Below are positions 36,288-45,444 of a stretch of 64,000 nt of DNA, piece by piece. The stretch is taken from the NCBI RefSeq assembly GCF_001942465.1, contig NZ_MKJY01000603.1:25737-89736 (forward strand), read 5' to 3'. The notes under the pieces are model-generated. The model saw nothing but the letters and a program-made list of their open reading frames with translations. It searched no databases and had not been told where the DNA came from. The DNA comes from Actinomadura sp. CNU-125 (lineage in GTDB: Bacteria > Actinomycetota > Actinomycetes > Streptosporangiales > Streptosporangiaceae). The position numbers and the translations under genes are program-made. Position 1 is the first letter of the stretch. Each line of letters opens with the position of its first letter.

Positions 36288-36870
36288 TGCGCCCCACGAA
36301 GGCCGACCTCGAGGCCGCCCGCGACCGTGTCGTCCCCGACGTCCTGCCCGCCCCCGGCGGGACGCTCCGCGTCCTGTTCAGCGGCATCAACCCGGGCCTG
36401 TACTCGGGCGCGACCGGGCACCACTTCGCCCGTCCGGGCAACCGCTTCTGGCCCGCGCTGCACCGCTCCGGGTTCACCGACCGGCTCCTCGACCCGTCCG
36501 AGCAGCATCTCCTGCCCGCGTTCGGCCTCGGCATCACCAACCTGGCGCAGCGCACCACCGCCCGCGCGACGAGCTGGCCCCGGACGAGCTGCGCGACGGC
36601 GGGCGCCGCCTGCGGGCGCTCGTCGACCGGTACCGTCCCGCCTACCTGGCGGTCGCGGGCGTCACCGCGTACCGCACCGCGTTCGGCCGTCCGCGCACGC
36701 AGATCGGCCCCCAGGACGACACGTTCGGCTCCGCCCGCGTGTGGGTGCTGCCGAACCCGAGCGGCCTCAACGCGAGCTGGTCCCTCGACCGCATGGCCGC
36801 CGAGTTCGCCCGCCTCCGCGAAGCCGCCGCCGAAGCCCCGGACGAGGCCGCGGACGAGGCGGCCGGTTAG
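36287..36870 (+). CDS. mug: G/U mismatch-specific DNA glycosylase (Mug-type), frameshifted
   Basis: About 194 residues of a Mug uracil-DNA glycosylase. The active-site motif is LFSGINPGLYSGATGHHFARPGNRFWPALH. The second half, including the DNA-intercalating VWVLPNPSGLNASW, lies in another frame; one base is missing near 36558-36567 after LAQRTTA. The protein removes uracil or ethenocytosine mispaired with guanine. The start overlaps the exporter stop and the gene ends at 36870, where its stop overlaps the convergent ASCH-like gene. Confidence 0.87.
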
Positions 36871-37322
36871 CCCGCCGGGTTCGCGGCGGGCGCGGCGAGC
36901 ATCGTCTCGACCTCGGTGAGGAGGTTCGCGGACGGCTCCCACAGGTCGGTGCGGCCGAGGGAGATGATCGGACGCCGCAGGGCGCGCACGTCCGCGAGGT
37001 GCCAGTGGTGCCTGCCCGGCTCCGCCCACGGGCCGCACGCGCACTCGTCCGTCCCGCCGCGGCCGGACGCGCCGACGGTCGCGGAGCAGACCGCGGCGAG
37101 GTCGGCCACGGCGATGGCGGCGCCGATCGCGGCGAGCGGGTCGGACGGGTCCCAGCCGGCGGCCTGGACGAGCGGCGAGTCGCACGCCGACAGGTCGACC
37201 CGCATGGACGCGTGGATCAGCAGCGGCCCGCGGTAGGCCGTCGGCACGGCCTGGTTCGAGACGCTCTTGCCCCCGCACGCGATCGCGAACGCCCAGGGCT
37301 GCTGAACACTTATCGCCTGCAC
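36867..37322 (-). CDS. ASCH-like domain protein
   Basis: A 151-residue protein opening with QAISVQQPWAFAIACGGKSVSNQAV, the N-terminal signature of ASCH/EVE-like beta-barrel proteins, which bind RNA or modified nucleotides. Then come LLIHAS and a Cys-containing loop (CACGPW). The GTG at 37322 follows GGAGGTGA at 8 nt, a strong site. Function in nucleic-acid metabolism is inferred only. Confidence 0.78.
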   Translation of the reverse strand: MQAISVQQPWAFAIACGGKSVSNQAVPTAYRGPLLIHASMRVDLSACDSPLVQAAGWDPSDPLAAIGAAIAVADLAAVCSATVGASGRGGTDECACGPWAEPGRHHWHLADVRALRRPIISLGRTDLWEPSANLLTEVETMLAAPAANPAG

Positions 37323-37545
37323 GCGGTCACCTCCAGTGCTCGACCGTCCCCACCCCCGGCATGGTTCACGGCGGGGACGCCGCGCGGCAATGCCCGAGAG
37401 GCTAGGCGCATCGGAGCGGTTGCGCCAATGGGGGAGGTGAGCGGTCCGCTCATGTCCGATCCTGCCCGATCATCTCTGTGACGCGTGGGAACGGAAAGTG
37501 GTTGACGTGACAACTGTGCAGAAGTGACAACCGCGGGGCCGCACG
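37323..37545. other. Intergenic region upstream of the ASCH-like gene
   Basis: About 220 bp without a gene. GTGACAAC occurs twice in direct repeat (37507-37514 and 37524-37531), 17 bp apart, and might be a regulator site for the minus-strand ASCH-like gene. No other structure is seen. Confidence 0.4.
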
Positions 37546-38367
37546 TCATCCCTTGAGGGCCCCGGCCATGAGGCCGCGCATGAAGAACCTCCCGAGCAGC
37601 AGGTAGACGAGGATGGTCGGCAGCGACGCCAGCAGCGCCGACGCCATCTGCACGTTGTACTGGACGGCGACCGCGCCGGAGCCCGCGGTGTTGTTCAGCA
37701 TGACGGTGACGGGCCACGAGTCGGGTGCGCCGAGGAAGACCGCGAACAGGAAGTCGTTCCAGATCGACGTGAACTGCCAGATGATCGTCACGGCGAACGC
37801 CGGGGCCGACAGCGGCAGCACGACCGACGCGTACGCGCGGAGCATCCCGGCGCCGTCCACGCGCGCCGACTCGATCAGCTCGTCCGGGATCGTGACGTAG
37901 TAGTTGCGGAAGATCAGCGTGCAGATCGGGATGCCGTAGACGACGTGCACGAGGATCAGGCCCCGGATCGTCCCGACGATCTGCATGTCGGTGAGCACGC
38001 CCGCCAGGGGGATCATGACGGCCTGGTACGGGATGAACATCCCGAACAGGAACAGCGTGAAGACGGCGTCGGACCCCGGGAACCGCCACTTCGACAGCAC
38101 GTAGCCGTTCAGCGAGCCGAGCACCGCCGAGATGATCGCCCCCGGGACCGCGATCTGGAAGCTGTTGACGATGCCCGGGCGCAGCTCGTCCCACGCGGCC
38201 GTCCAGCCGGACACGCTCCACTGCTCGGGCAGGTTCCACGCGGTGGCGGGCCCGGCCTCCTGCAGCGGCTTGAAGCTGGTGACGAGCAGGACGTACGCCG
38301 GCATCAGGAACAGCACGACGAACAGCAGCAGGACGGCCGGGCGGCCGAACCGGACGACGCGGCTCAC
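37546..38367 (-). CDS. Sugar ABC transporter permease (MalG-like)
   Basis: A 273-residue permease with six membrane segments and the EAA loop SARVDGAGMLRAYASVVLPLSAPA, which contacts the ATPase. It is the last gene of a substrate-binding protein/permease/permease operon and starts at the GTG of a GTGA overlap. It is a CUT1-type importer component; the substrate is probably an oligosaccharide. Confidence 0.93.
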   Translation of the reverse strand: MSRVVRFGRPAVLLLFVVLFLMPAYVLLVTSFKPLQEAGPATAWNLPEQWSVSGWTAAWDELRPGIVNSFQIAVPGAIISAVLGSLNGYVLSKWRFPGSDAVFTLFLFGMFIPYQAVMIPLAGVLTDMQIVGTIRGLILVHVVYGIPICTLIFRNYYVTIPDELIESARVDGAGMLRAYASVVLPLSAPAFAVTIIWQFTSIWNDFLFAVFLGAPDSWPVTVMLNNTAGSGAVAVQYNVQMASALLASLPTILVYLLLGRFFMRGLMAGALKG

Positions 38368-39257
38368 CGCGCCCGCTCCGAACGGATCGTCCACACCAGG
38401 TAGGGGATGACGAGGACGGCGACCGCGAGCAGCAGGTACGTGGCGATGGTGGCGCCGTTCGCCGGGTCGTGCCGGTCGAAGATCTCCACGTAGGCGGCGA
38501 CGGCCGGGACGTAGGTGATGATCTGCTTGCCCGCGATCGCCATGATCAGGTCGAACACCTTCAGCGAGATGTGCCCGAGGATGATCAGCGCGGACAGCGT
38601 CACCGGGCGGAGCTGCGGGAACACGACGTAGCGGTACACCTTCCACTCGGACGCGCCGTCCACCCGGGCCGCCTCGCGCAGCTCCTCGGGCACGCCGCGG
38701 AACCCGGCCAGGTACAGCGCCATGACATAACCGGACATCTGCCAGATCGCCGGGAGCGCCATGGCGGCCATGCCCCAGTCGGGGTTCTGCCACCACGTGT
38801 TCGCCAGCGCCCCCAGACCGGCGTCGTGGAACAGCTGGTTGAGGCCGACGGCCCGGTCGGCGGGCGCCGGATTCAGCAGCCACCGCCACACCACCCCGGC
38901 GGCGATGAACGACACCGCCATCGGGAACAGGTAGACGACCCGGAACGACGCCTCGGCGCGGATGCCCTTGTCCATCAGGAACGCGAGGAACGCGCCGAGC
39001 AGCAGGGCGCCGACGACGAACACGGCCGTGAACACCAGCGCGTTGGACACCGCGCCCGGCCAGCTCGGCTGGTGCCACAGGTCGACGAAGTTCTTCCCGC
39101 CGTCGAAGCCCAGCGGCGATACCTCGTCGTGCTTGCCGCTCAGCGCGACCCGCGTGTTCCAGAAGATGAGCCCGTAGACGAACACGCCGATCGCCACGAT
39201 GGACGGGGAGACCAGCAGCAGGCCCGGCAGCCACCGCCGGGCGCGGCGCAGCCTCAC
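38364..39257 (-). CDS. Sugar ABC transporter permease (MalF-like)
   Basis: A 297-residue permease with about six membrane segments. The EAA motif is EELREAARVDGASEWKVYRYVVFPQLRP. It is joined to the binding protein upstream and to the MalG-like permease downstream by GTGA overlaps. The operon contains no ATP-binding subunit in this window, so it presumably uses a shared MsiK-type ATPase encoded elsewhere. Confidence 0.93.
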   Translation of the reverse strand: MRLRRARRWLPGLLLVSPSIVAIGVFVYGLIFWNTRVALSGKHDEVSPLGFDGGKNFVDLWHQPSWPGAVSNALVFTAVFVVGALLLGAFLAFLMDKGIRAEASFRVVYLFPMAVSFIAAGVVWRWLLNPAPADRAVGLNQLFHDAGLGALANTWWQNPDWGMAAMALPAIWQMSGYVMALYLAGFRGVPEELREAARVDGASEWKVYRYVVFPQLRPVTLSALIILGHISLKVFDLIMAIAGKQIITYVPAVAAYVEIFDRHDPANGATIATYLLLAVAVLVIPYLVWTIRSERAR

Positions 39258-40564
39258 TGGCCGCTGTTCTGGGCGGCCGTGACCAGCGCCTCCTGGAGTT
39301 TCGCCGGGTCCTTGTGCTGGAGGAACAGGCCGACTGCGGTGTCGATGTCGGTGTGCCACTTGTTGTTCGCCGTCACGCCGTGCCAGAACGAGCCCGCCAG
39401 CTTGATGTCCGGCTTGTTCCACTCGGTGATGGCGTACTCCAGATAGTCCTTGTAGAGGGACTTGTCGCCGTCCGTGCGCGCCGGGATCGAGCCCTTCTTC
39501 GGGTTGAACGCGTCCTGGCCCTCCTTGCTGGAGACGGTCTTCAGCCAGGCCAGGGCGCCGCCCCGGTGGGGCGCGTTCTCGGGCAGGGTGAAGCTGTCCG
39601 ACAGCCACATGTACGTGCCGTCCGTGCCGGGCGCGGGCGCGTAGTCGAAGTCCGTGCCGAGCTTCTTGGCCAGCCCGTTCGGCGCCGGGTTCACGAAGTA
39701 GCCGTACGCCCAGTCGCCCATGATGTTGAACGCGGCGCGCCCGTCCACGACCGCCTTCGCGGCGCCCTGCCAGTCGGTGGACGCGGCCTCGGCGGTGGTG
39801 TACTTCATGATCTCGGCGAAGTCGTCGAGGGCGGCCTTGACGGCCGGGGTGCCCCAGTTCGCGCCCGGCTGCCACAGCGCGTTGTAGCCGTCGGTGCCGA
39901 GCGAGCCGAGCAGGACGTTCTCCAGCAGGTGGTCGGCCGTCCACTGCGCGCCGAGCGACAGCGGCACCTTCCCGGTCGCGTCGACGGCCTTCAGCGCGTC
40001 GATGAACGCGTCGATCGTCGCGGGCGGCTCGTCCACCCCGGCTTCCTCAAGGATGCCCGGGTTGTACCAGAGCACGTTGGACCGGTGGATGTTCACCGGA
40101 ACCGAGTAGATGTTGCCCTTGTAGGTGATCTGGTCGATGAGCTGCTTCGGGTAGACGTCCCGCAGGCCGTTCTCGTCGTAGAAGTCGTTCAGCGGCTCGA
40201 TCTGCCCGGCCTTGATGTAGTCGAGGAGTTCGGCCCCGGCGTGGCCCTGGAACGAGTCCGGCGGCTTGCGGTTCTTGAGCCGGCTCGCGAGCACCGCCTT
40301 GGCCTGCGTGCCCGAACCGCCGGCGATCGCCGCGTTGACGAACTTCGTCCCCGGGTTCTGCTTCTCGAACAGCGCCTGCAGCGCCGTCAGCCCCTCGGCT
40401 TCGCCCGGGCCCGTCCACCAAGAGAAGACCTCGACCTCGGAGCTGTCGCCGGAGCCGCCGTCGCCGCCGCAGCCCGCCAGGGCCAGCACGGCGGCCAGCG
40501 CGGCCGCGGCGAACGACGTCGTCCGGCCCCGGCCGGCGGCGCTTCCTCGAGTACGTCCGAACAT
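39254..40564 (-). CDS. Sugar ABC transporter substrate-binding lipoprotein
   Basis: A 436-residue lipoprotein. The lipobox LALAGC places the acylated cysteine at residue 32; then a family 1 solute-binding fold (FSWWTGPGEAEGLTALQALFEKQNPG; GDWAYGYFVNPAPNG). It captures a sugar outside the membrane. The ATG at 40564 follows AAGGGACGG. No regulator is adjacent, so control must be from elsewhere. Confidence 0.93.
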   Translation of the reverse strand: MFGRTRGSAAGRGRTTSFAAAALAAVLALAGCGGDGGSGDSSEVEVFSWWTGPGEAEGLTALQALFEKQNPGTKFVNAAIAGGSGTQAKAVLASRLKNRKPPDSFQGHAGAELLDYIKAGQIEPLNDFYDENGLRDVYPKQLIDQITYKGNIYSVPVNIHRSNVLWYNPGILEEAGVDEPPATIDAFIDALKAVDATGKVPLSLGAQWTADHLLENVLLGSLGTDGYNALWQPGANWGTPAVKAALDDFAEIMKYTTAEAASTDWQGAAKAVVDGRAAFNIMGDWAYGYFVNPAPNGLAKKLGTDFDYAPAPGTDGTYMWLSDSFTLPENAPHRGGALAWLKTVSSKEGQDAFNPKKGSIPARTDGDKSLYKDYLEYAITEWNKPDIKLAGSFWHGVTANNKWHTDIDTAVGLFLQHKDPAKLQEALVTAAQNSGQ

Positions 40565-40672
40565 CGCCCGTCCCTTCGGTCGCCCGAAAAACAAGCGTCT
40601 GCTCGGCTCACAAGATCGTCAACACCCGTACGGAACAGTGACCCGGCGGTTACATCGGCCTGCCGCCCGCGG

Positions 40673-41250
40673 CTACCAGGAGACGGCGGGCGGCAGCGGC
40701 CCCGCGCCGCGTCCGGCCAGCCGAGCGGCGCGCCCAGCGGCGCCAGCTCGGCCAGCTGCAGCCGGTACCACGGCGACGACTCCGGCCGTCCGGCCAGCTC
40801 CAGGCAGCGGTCCCACGACCACCACTCCGCCGCCTCGACCTCCTCGGGGTTGCACGCGACGGCCCCGCCCGGCGCGACCGTCGCCCGCACCACCGGGCAC
40901 CGCTCGTGCTCGACCGTCCCGTCCTCGGCGACCGCCCGGTACCGGAACCCGGGCAGGACGGACGTGAGCGCCGCCCCCGACACGCCCAGCTCGTCCCGCA
41001 GGCGCCGCAGCACCGCGTCCCGCAGCTTCTCGCCCGGCGCCGGATGCCCGCAGCAACTGCCCGTCCACACCCCCGGGAACGTCCGCTTGCCCAGCGCGCG
41101 CTGCGTGATCAGCACGCGACCGTCCGTGTCCACCACATAGCATGAAAAAGCCAGGTGGTAGGGCGTGTCGCTATGGTGGCTCGCGGCCTTCGGCGCCGTC
41201 CCCACGGCCTCGTCGTCCGCGTTGAGCAGTACGATCTCTTCCTCGCGCAT
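40673..41250 (-). CDS. idi: Isopentenyl-diphosphate delta-isomerase, C-terminal frameshift
   Basis: A type 1 IPP isomerase with a Nudix-like fold of about 192 residues. Catalytic Cys is in TGSCCGHPAPGE, the catalytic Glu region is HERCPVVRA to EVEAAEWW, and the DELG helix is present. In the present frame the protein would run 178 bp into the binding-protein gene; a base missing near 40700-40712 restores the ending LPPAVSW and a stop at 40673. It interconverts IPP and DMAPP. It is divergent from dxs, so two isoprenoid genes share a 182-bp intergenic region. Confidence 0.9.
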
Positions 41251-41432
41251 GGCTACTTCCTACCCCATCCCCCTCATGCGGAAAGGCCGTTTCCCCTGGC
41301 GACCTCCCCTCGCCGTGACTGGTTTCGCACCTGGAGGGGAGACTCCCTCCGGCGCGCCACGATCGAACCGGGATTAGACTCGGAACGGCCCGAGCCAGGG
41401 GAGCCGTCGTCCCCCATGAGGAGTTGAATCGC

Positions 41433-43352
41433 GTGAGCCTGCTGGAGTCGATCAAGGACCCCGACGACCTCAAGCGACTGGACGCCGCTCAGCTGCCTCG
41501 GCTGGCGGAGGAGATCCGCGAGTTCCTGATCCACGCGGTGTCCAAGACCGGCGGTCACCTGGGCCCGAACCTCGGCGTGGTCGAGCTGACCATCGCCCTG
41601 CACCGGATCTTCGACTCGCCCAAGGACAAGATCCTCTTCGACACGGGCCACCAGGCGTACGTCCACAAGATGCTCACCGGCCGCAGGGACTTCGACCTGC
41701 TGCGCAAGCGCGGCGGCCTCTCCGGCTACCCGAGCCACGCCGAGTCCGAACACGACGTCATCGAGAACTCGCACGCCTCCACCGTCCTGTCGTACGCCGA
41801 CGGGCTCGCCAAGGCGTTCCAGGTGCGCGGCGAGGACGACCGGGCCGTCGTCGCTGTCGTCGGCGACGGCGCCCTCACCGGCGGCATGTGCTGGGAGGCC
41901 CTCAACAACATCGCGGGCGCCGCCGACCGGCCCGTCATCATCGTCGTCAACGACAACGGCCGCAGCTACTCGCCCACCATCGGCGGCCTCGCCGGCCACC
42001 TCGCCGACCTGCGCGTCACCCAGGGCTACGAGCACGCGCTCGACCTCATCAAGAAGACGGTGCCGCGCGCGCCCGTCGTCGGCGGCATGGCCTACGAGAC
42101 GCTGCACGGCATCAAGAAGGGCCTCAAGGACGTCCTGCAGCCGCAGGCCATGTTCGAGGACCTCGGCATGAAGTACGTCGGCCCCATCGACGGCCACGAC
42201 GAGGACGCCGTCGAGAAGGCGCTGCGCCGCGCCCGCGGCTTCGGCCGTCCCGTCATCGTGCACTGCATCACCACCAAGGGCCGCGGCTACGCGCCCGCCG
42301 AGAACGACACCGAGGACTGCATGCACGGCGGCGGGGCGTTCGACCCCGCGACCGGCAAGTTCCTGTCCAAAGGCGGCGGCCCCGCCTGGACGAAGGTGTT
42401 CGGCGACGAGATGGTGCGGATCGGCCGCGACCGCCGCGACGTCGTCGCCATCACCGCCGCGATGCTGTACCCGACGGGCCTCGCCCCGTTCGCCGAGGCG
42501 TTCCCCGACCGCGTCTACGACGTCGGGATCGCCGAACAGCACGCCGTCACGTCCGCGACCGGCCTCGCGATGGGCGGCCTGCACCCGGTCGTCGCCGTCT
42601 ACGCCACGTTCCTCAACCGCGCGTTCGACCAGGTCCTGATGGACACGGCGCTGCACCGCCAGCCCGTCACGTTCGCGTTGGACCGCTCCGGAGTGACCGG
42701 CGACGACGGCGCCAGCCACAACGGCATGTGGGACATGTCGATCCTCCAGCTGGTGCCCGGCCTGCGCATGGCCGTCCCCCGCGACGGCGCCCGCCTGCGC
42801 GAACTCCTCCGCGAGTGCGTCGCCGTCTCCGACGGCCCCACCGCGATCCGCTACCCCAAGGGCCCCGCCGCCGCCGACATCGACGCGATCGACAAGGCCG
42901 GCGACATGGACGTCCTCGCCCGCCACGACGGCTCCAACGGCACCCGCGTCCTCCTGGTCGCCGTCGGCTCGATGGCGACCCCCGCGCTGGAGGCCGCGAA
43001 CCTCATCGCCGCGCAGGGCATCGGCGTCACGGTCGTCGACCCCCGCTGGGTCAAGCCCCTCGACCCGGCCCTGCTCGACCTCGCCCGCGACCACAAGCTC
43101 GTCGCCGTCGCCGAGGACAACGGCCGCACCGGCGCCGTCGGCGACGCCGTCGCCCGCCTCCTGCGCGACGCCGAGGCGGACGTGCCCGTCCGCACGTTCG
43201 GCATCCCGCAGGAGTTCCTCGACCACGCCTCACGCGGCGAGATCCTCGCCGACATCGGCCTCACCCCGCAGGCCCTCGCCCGCGACATCACCGAGTCGGT
43301 GGCCCGCCTCTCCGCCCTCGAAGAACACGAACACACCCCCTCCACCGACTGA
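41433..43352 (+). CDS. dxs: 1-deoxy-D-xylulose-5-phosphate synthase
   Basis: A 639-residue thiamine-diphosphate enzyme, the first step of the MEP isoprenoid pathway. Key motifs are DTGHQAYVHKMLTGR, the ThDP site GDGALTGGMCWEALNN to NDNGRSYSPTIGG, and the transketolase pyrimidine domain DVGIAEQHAVTSATGLA. The GTG at 41433 is used because AGGAG lies 9 nt upstream; the TTG at 41424 is too close to it. The last residues are variable. Confidence 0.97.
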   Translation: MSLLESIKDPDDLKRLDAAQLPRLAEEIREFLIHAVSKTGGHLGPNLGVVELTIALHRIFDSPKDKILFDTGHQAYVHKMLTGRRDFDLLRKRGGLSGYPSHAESEHDVIENSHASTVLSYADGLAKAFQVRGEDDRAVVAVVGDGALTGGMCWEALNNIAGAADRPVIIVVNDNGRSYSPTIGGLAGHLADLRVTQGYEHALDLIKKTVPRAPVVGGMAYETLHGIKKGLKDVLQPQAMFEDLGMKYVGPIDGHDEDAVEKALRRARGFGRPVIVHCITTKGRGYAPAENDTEDCMHGGGAFDPATGKFLSKGGGPAWTKVFGDEMVRIGRDRRDVVAITAAMLYPTGLAPFAEAFPDRVYDVGIAEQHAVTSATGLAMGGLHPVVAVYATFLNRAFDQVLMDTALHRQPVTFALDRSGVTGDDGASHNGMWDMSILQLVPGLRMAVPRDGARLRELLRECVAVSDGPTAIRYPKGPAAADIDAIDKAGDMDVLARHDGSNGTRVLLVAVGSMATPALEAANLIAAQGIGVTVVDPRWVKPLDPALLDLARDHKLVAVAEDNGRTGAVGDAVARLLRDAEADVPVRTFGIPQEFLDHASRGEILADIGLTPQALARDITESVARLSALEEHEHTPSTD

Positions 43353-43641
43353 CGCCTTCCGCGCGCCGGGTGGCGCCCACGCCTTCCGGCGGCCGCTTGT
43401 GCCGTGGGTTGCGCGGCCTTCGGGCGCTGGGGTCGCCCTGCGGCCGCGCTGGGGTCGCGTTCCGTCCGGTGCGGGTGCCTCCGCTCGTGCCGGGGTGGCG
43501 CGCTGGGGTGCGCTTCGTGCGGTCGGCGGTGCGGCACGCCTGCTGGCGGTTTCGTGTGCCGTGGGTCGTGCGGGCTTCGGGTGCGAGGCGGCCTGCGGCC
43601 GCGCCGGTGGTGGGCGCACCGCCTGTCGGGTGGGCGGTGGG
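43353..43641. repeat. GC-rich gap with degenerate repeats after dxs
   Basis: About 290 bp without coding character on either strand. A 29-bp element at 43398-43426 recurs at 43555-43583 with four mismatches, and each is followed by a similar CTGCGGCCGCGC block. Shorter variants (GGGGTCGCGT, GGGGTGCGCT) fill the middle. It looks like an intergenic repeat family of the genome; its function is unknown. Confidence 0.55.
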
Positions 43642-44016
43642 TCAGCCGCCTTCGGCTGCCAGGAGCTGCCAGAAGTGCTGGACGGACGCGGCCGCGGTGC
43701 CGAGTTCGCGGCCCGCGTACGTCCAGCGGCCGCGCAGCATCCACAGGCGGCCGACGCCGTCCTGCACGTAGACCTGCAGCGGGAAGCAGGCGTCGTGGGC
43801 GCGGATGACGCCCGCGTGGTCGACCGCGGGGCGCAGGTCGGGCACGCCGTCGCAGCGGACGCCCATGACGGACGTGCGGGGGTCCTGGCGGAGGAGCCCC
43901 TTCGTCAGGTCATGGACGAGCACGGACACGTAGTCGGGACCCAGCCACCTGAGGTCGGGCACAGACTCGGGTGGGGGGAACCCGTACAGCTCTGGACCGC
44001 CGGTCACAGGCGGCAC
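43642..44016 (-). CDS. Hypothetical protein
   Basis: A 124-residue soluble protein (RWLGPDYVSVLVHDLTKGLLRQDPR; GRLWMLRGRWTYAGRELGTAAASVQHFWQLLAAEGG). No motif I recognise. Its codon use is typical of the genome. It lies directly downstream of the NADP reductase on the same strand. Confidence 0.65.
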   Translation of the reverse strand: MPPVTGGPELYGFPPPESVPDLRWLGPDYVSVLVHDLTKGLLRQDPRTSVMGVRCDGVPDLRPAVDHAGVIRAHDACFPLQVYVQDGVGRLWMLRGRWTYAGRELGTAAASVQHFWQLLAAEGG

Positions 44017-44043
44017 CGTAGCGCCCCGGTCACACTCCCGTCA

Positions 44044-45396
44044 CTACCCCGCGGGCGGTTTGTTCCGGCAGGCGGCGGTCATCGCGTCCCAGCGGCCGAG
44101 TTTGACGCGCTCGCCGCGGTCGAGGCTGCGGGCGAGGGCGATCTCGGCGGCGTCCAGGTTGAGCCAGTCGGCGTAGGTGACGACGGGCAGGCCGCGCGAT
44201 TCGAGGAGTTCCTCGACGGTGTGCTCGGGCGGCTTGCGGTCGGCGGGCAGGTCCGCGAGGAGGTTGCGGACGGTCTCGGCCGCGTCGGACTTGTTCGTGC
44301 CGACGACGCCGGACGGGCCGCGCTTGATCCAGCCGGTGACGTACTCGCGGGGGACCCGCGCGCCGTCCGGGCCGAGGATGCGGCCGCCCTCGTTGGGGAC
44401 GACGTAGGAGCGTTCGTCGAACGGGACGCCGTCGAGGGGGACGCTCTGGTAGCCGACGGAGCGCAGCACCATGCCGACGGGGAGGGTTTCGTACTCGCCC
44501 GTCCCGGTGACGCGGCCGTTCTCGTCGAGGGCGGTCTTCTCCAACCGGAGGCCCTCGACGCGGTCGGTGCCGATGATCTCGGACGGGGCGCGCCAGAACC
44601 GGACGTCGATCTGCCGGGGGCGGTCGGCGGGTTCGGCCGTCCAGGTATTGAGCACCTTGATGTTGCCGCGGACCTTCCGGTCGCTTTCGGCGAGTTCGGC
44701 GCTCGCCGGGTCGAGGTCCATGTCGGCGGGGTCGACGTGGATGCCGGCGTTCGGCAGTTCGCCGAGCTCGCGGGCCTCCTTGGTGGTGAACTTCGCCTGC
44801 GCGGGGCCCCGGCGGCCGATCATGTGGACGCGGCGGACGCGGCTCTTCGAGAGGGCCTCGATGACCTGCTCGGGCACGTCGGTGGAGCGCAGTTCGTCCG
44901 ATGTCTTGGCGAGGATGCGGACGACGTCGACGGCGACGTTGCCGACCCCGATGACCGCGACCTCGTCGACGGAGAGGTCGAACTGGTGGTCGGCGGCGTC
45001 GGGGTGGCCGCAGTACCAGTTGACGAAGTCGGTGGCGGCGACGCTGCCCGGCAGGTTCTCGCCGGGGACGGCCAGGTGCCGGTCGACCATGGCGCCGGTC
45101 GCGTAGACGACGGCGTCGTAGCAGCCGAGCAGGTCGGCGCGGGTGATGTCGCGGCCCAGTTCGACGCAGCCGAAGAACCGGACGGCCGGGTCCTCCAGCA
45201 CCCGCTGCAGGTAGCGGGCGATCGACTTGATCGAGGTGTGGTCGGGGGCGACGCCGTAGCGCACGAGCCCGTAGGGGGTCGGCAGCCGATCGAAGACGTC
45301 GACGCGGACGTCCTCGCCCTGTTTCACCAGGGCTTCGGCGGCGTAGACGCCCGCCGGGCCCGACCCGATCACCGCGACGCGCACAGGAGAAGCCAT
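44044..45396 (-). CDS. Ferredoxin/adrenodoxin-type NADP reductase (FprA-like)
   Basis: A 450-residue FAD and NADP(H) enzyme that passes electrons from NADPH to ferredoxins, often serving cytochromes P450. The FAD motif is VAVIGSGPAGVYAAEAL, the PYGLVRYGVAPDH motif is diagnostic, and the NADP motif is VAVIGVGNVAVDVVRIL. The ATG at 45396 gives the MASPVRVAV start common in the family; starts at 45405 and 45426 are alternatives, and none has a clear ribosome-binding site. Confidence 0.93.
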   Translation of the reverse strand: MASPVRVAVIGSGPAGVYAAEALVKQGEDVRVDVFDRLPTPYGLVRYGVAPDHTSIKSIARYLQRVLEDPAVRFFGCVELGRDITRADLLGCYDAVVYATGAMVDRHLAVPGENLPGSVAATDFVNWYCGHPDAADHQFDLSVDEVAVIGVGNVAVDVVRILAKTSDELRSTDVPEQVIEALSKSRVRRVHMIGRRGPAQAKFTTKEARELGELPNAGIHVDPADMDLDPASAELAESDRKVRGNIKVLNTWTAEPADRPRQIDVRFWRAPSEIIGTDRVEGLRLEKTALDENGRVTGTGEYETLPVGMVLRSVGYQSVPLDGVPFDERSYVVPNEGGRILGPDGARVPREYVTGWIKRGPSGVVGTNKSDAAETVRNLLADLPADRKPPEHTVEELLESRGLPVVTYADWLNLDAAEIALARSLDRGERVKLGRWDAMTAACRNKPPAG

Positions 45397-45444
45397 GCGG
45401 GCCATTGTGCACACCGTCTCATTCATTGAACACCGTGAGACGGG

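Noticed and set aside
43398..43583. CRISPR array
   Set aside because: Only two imperfect copies with no regular spacers or cas genes.
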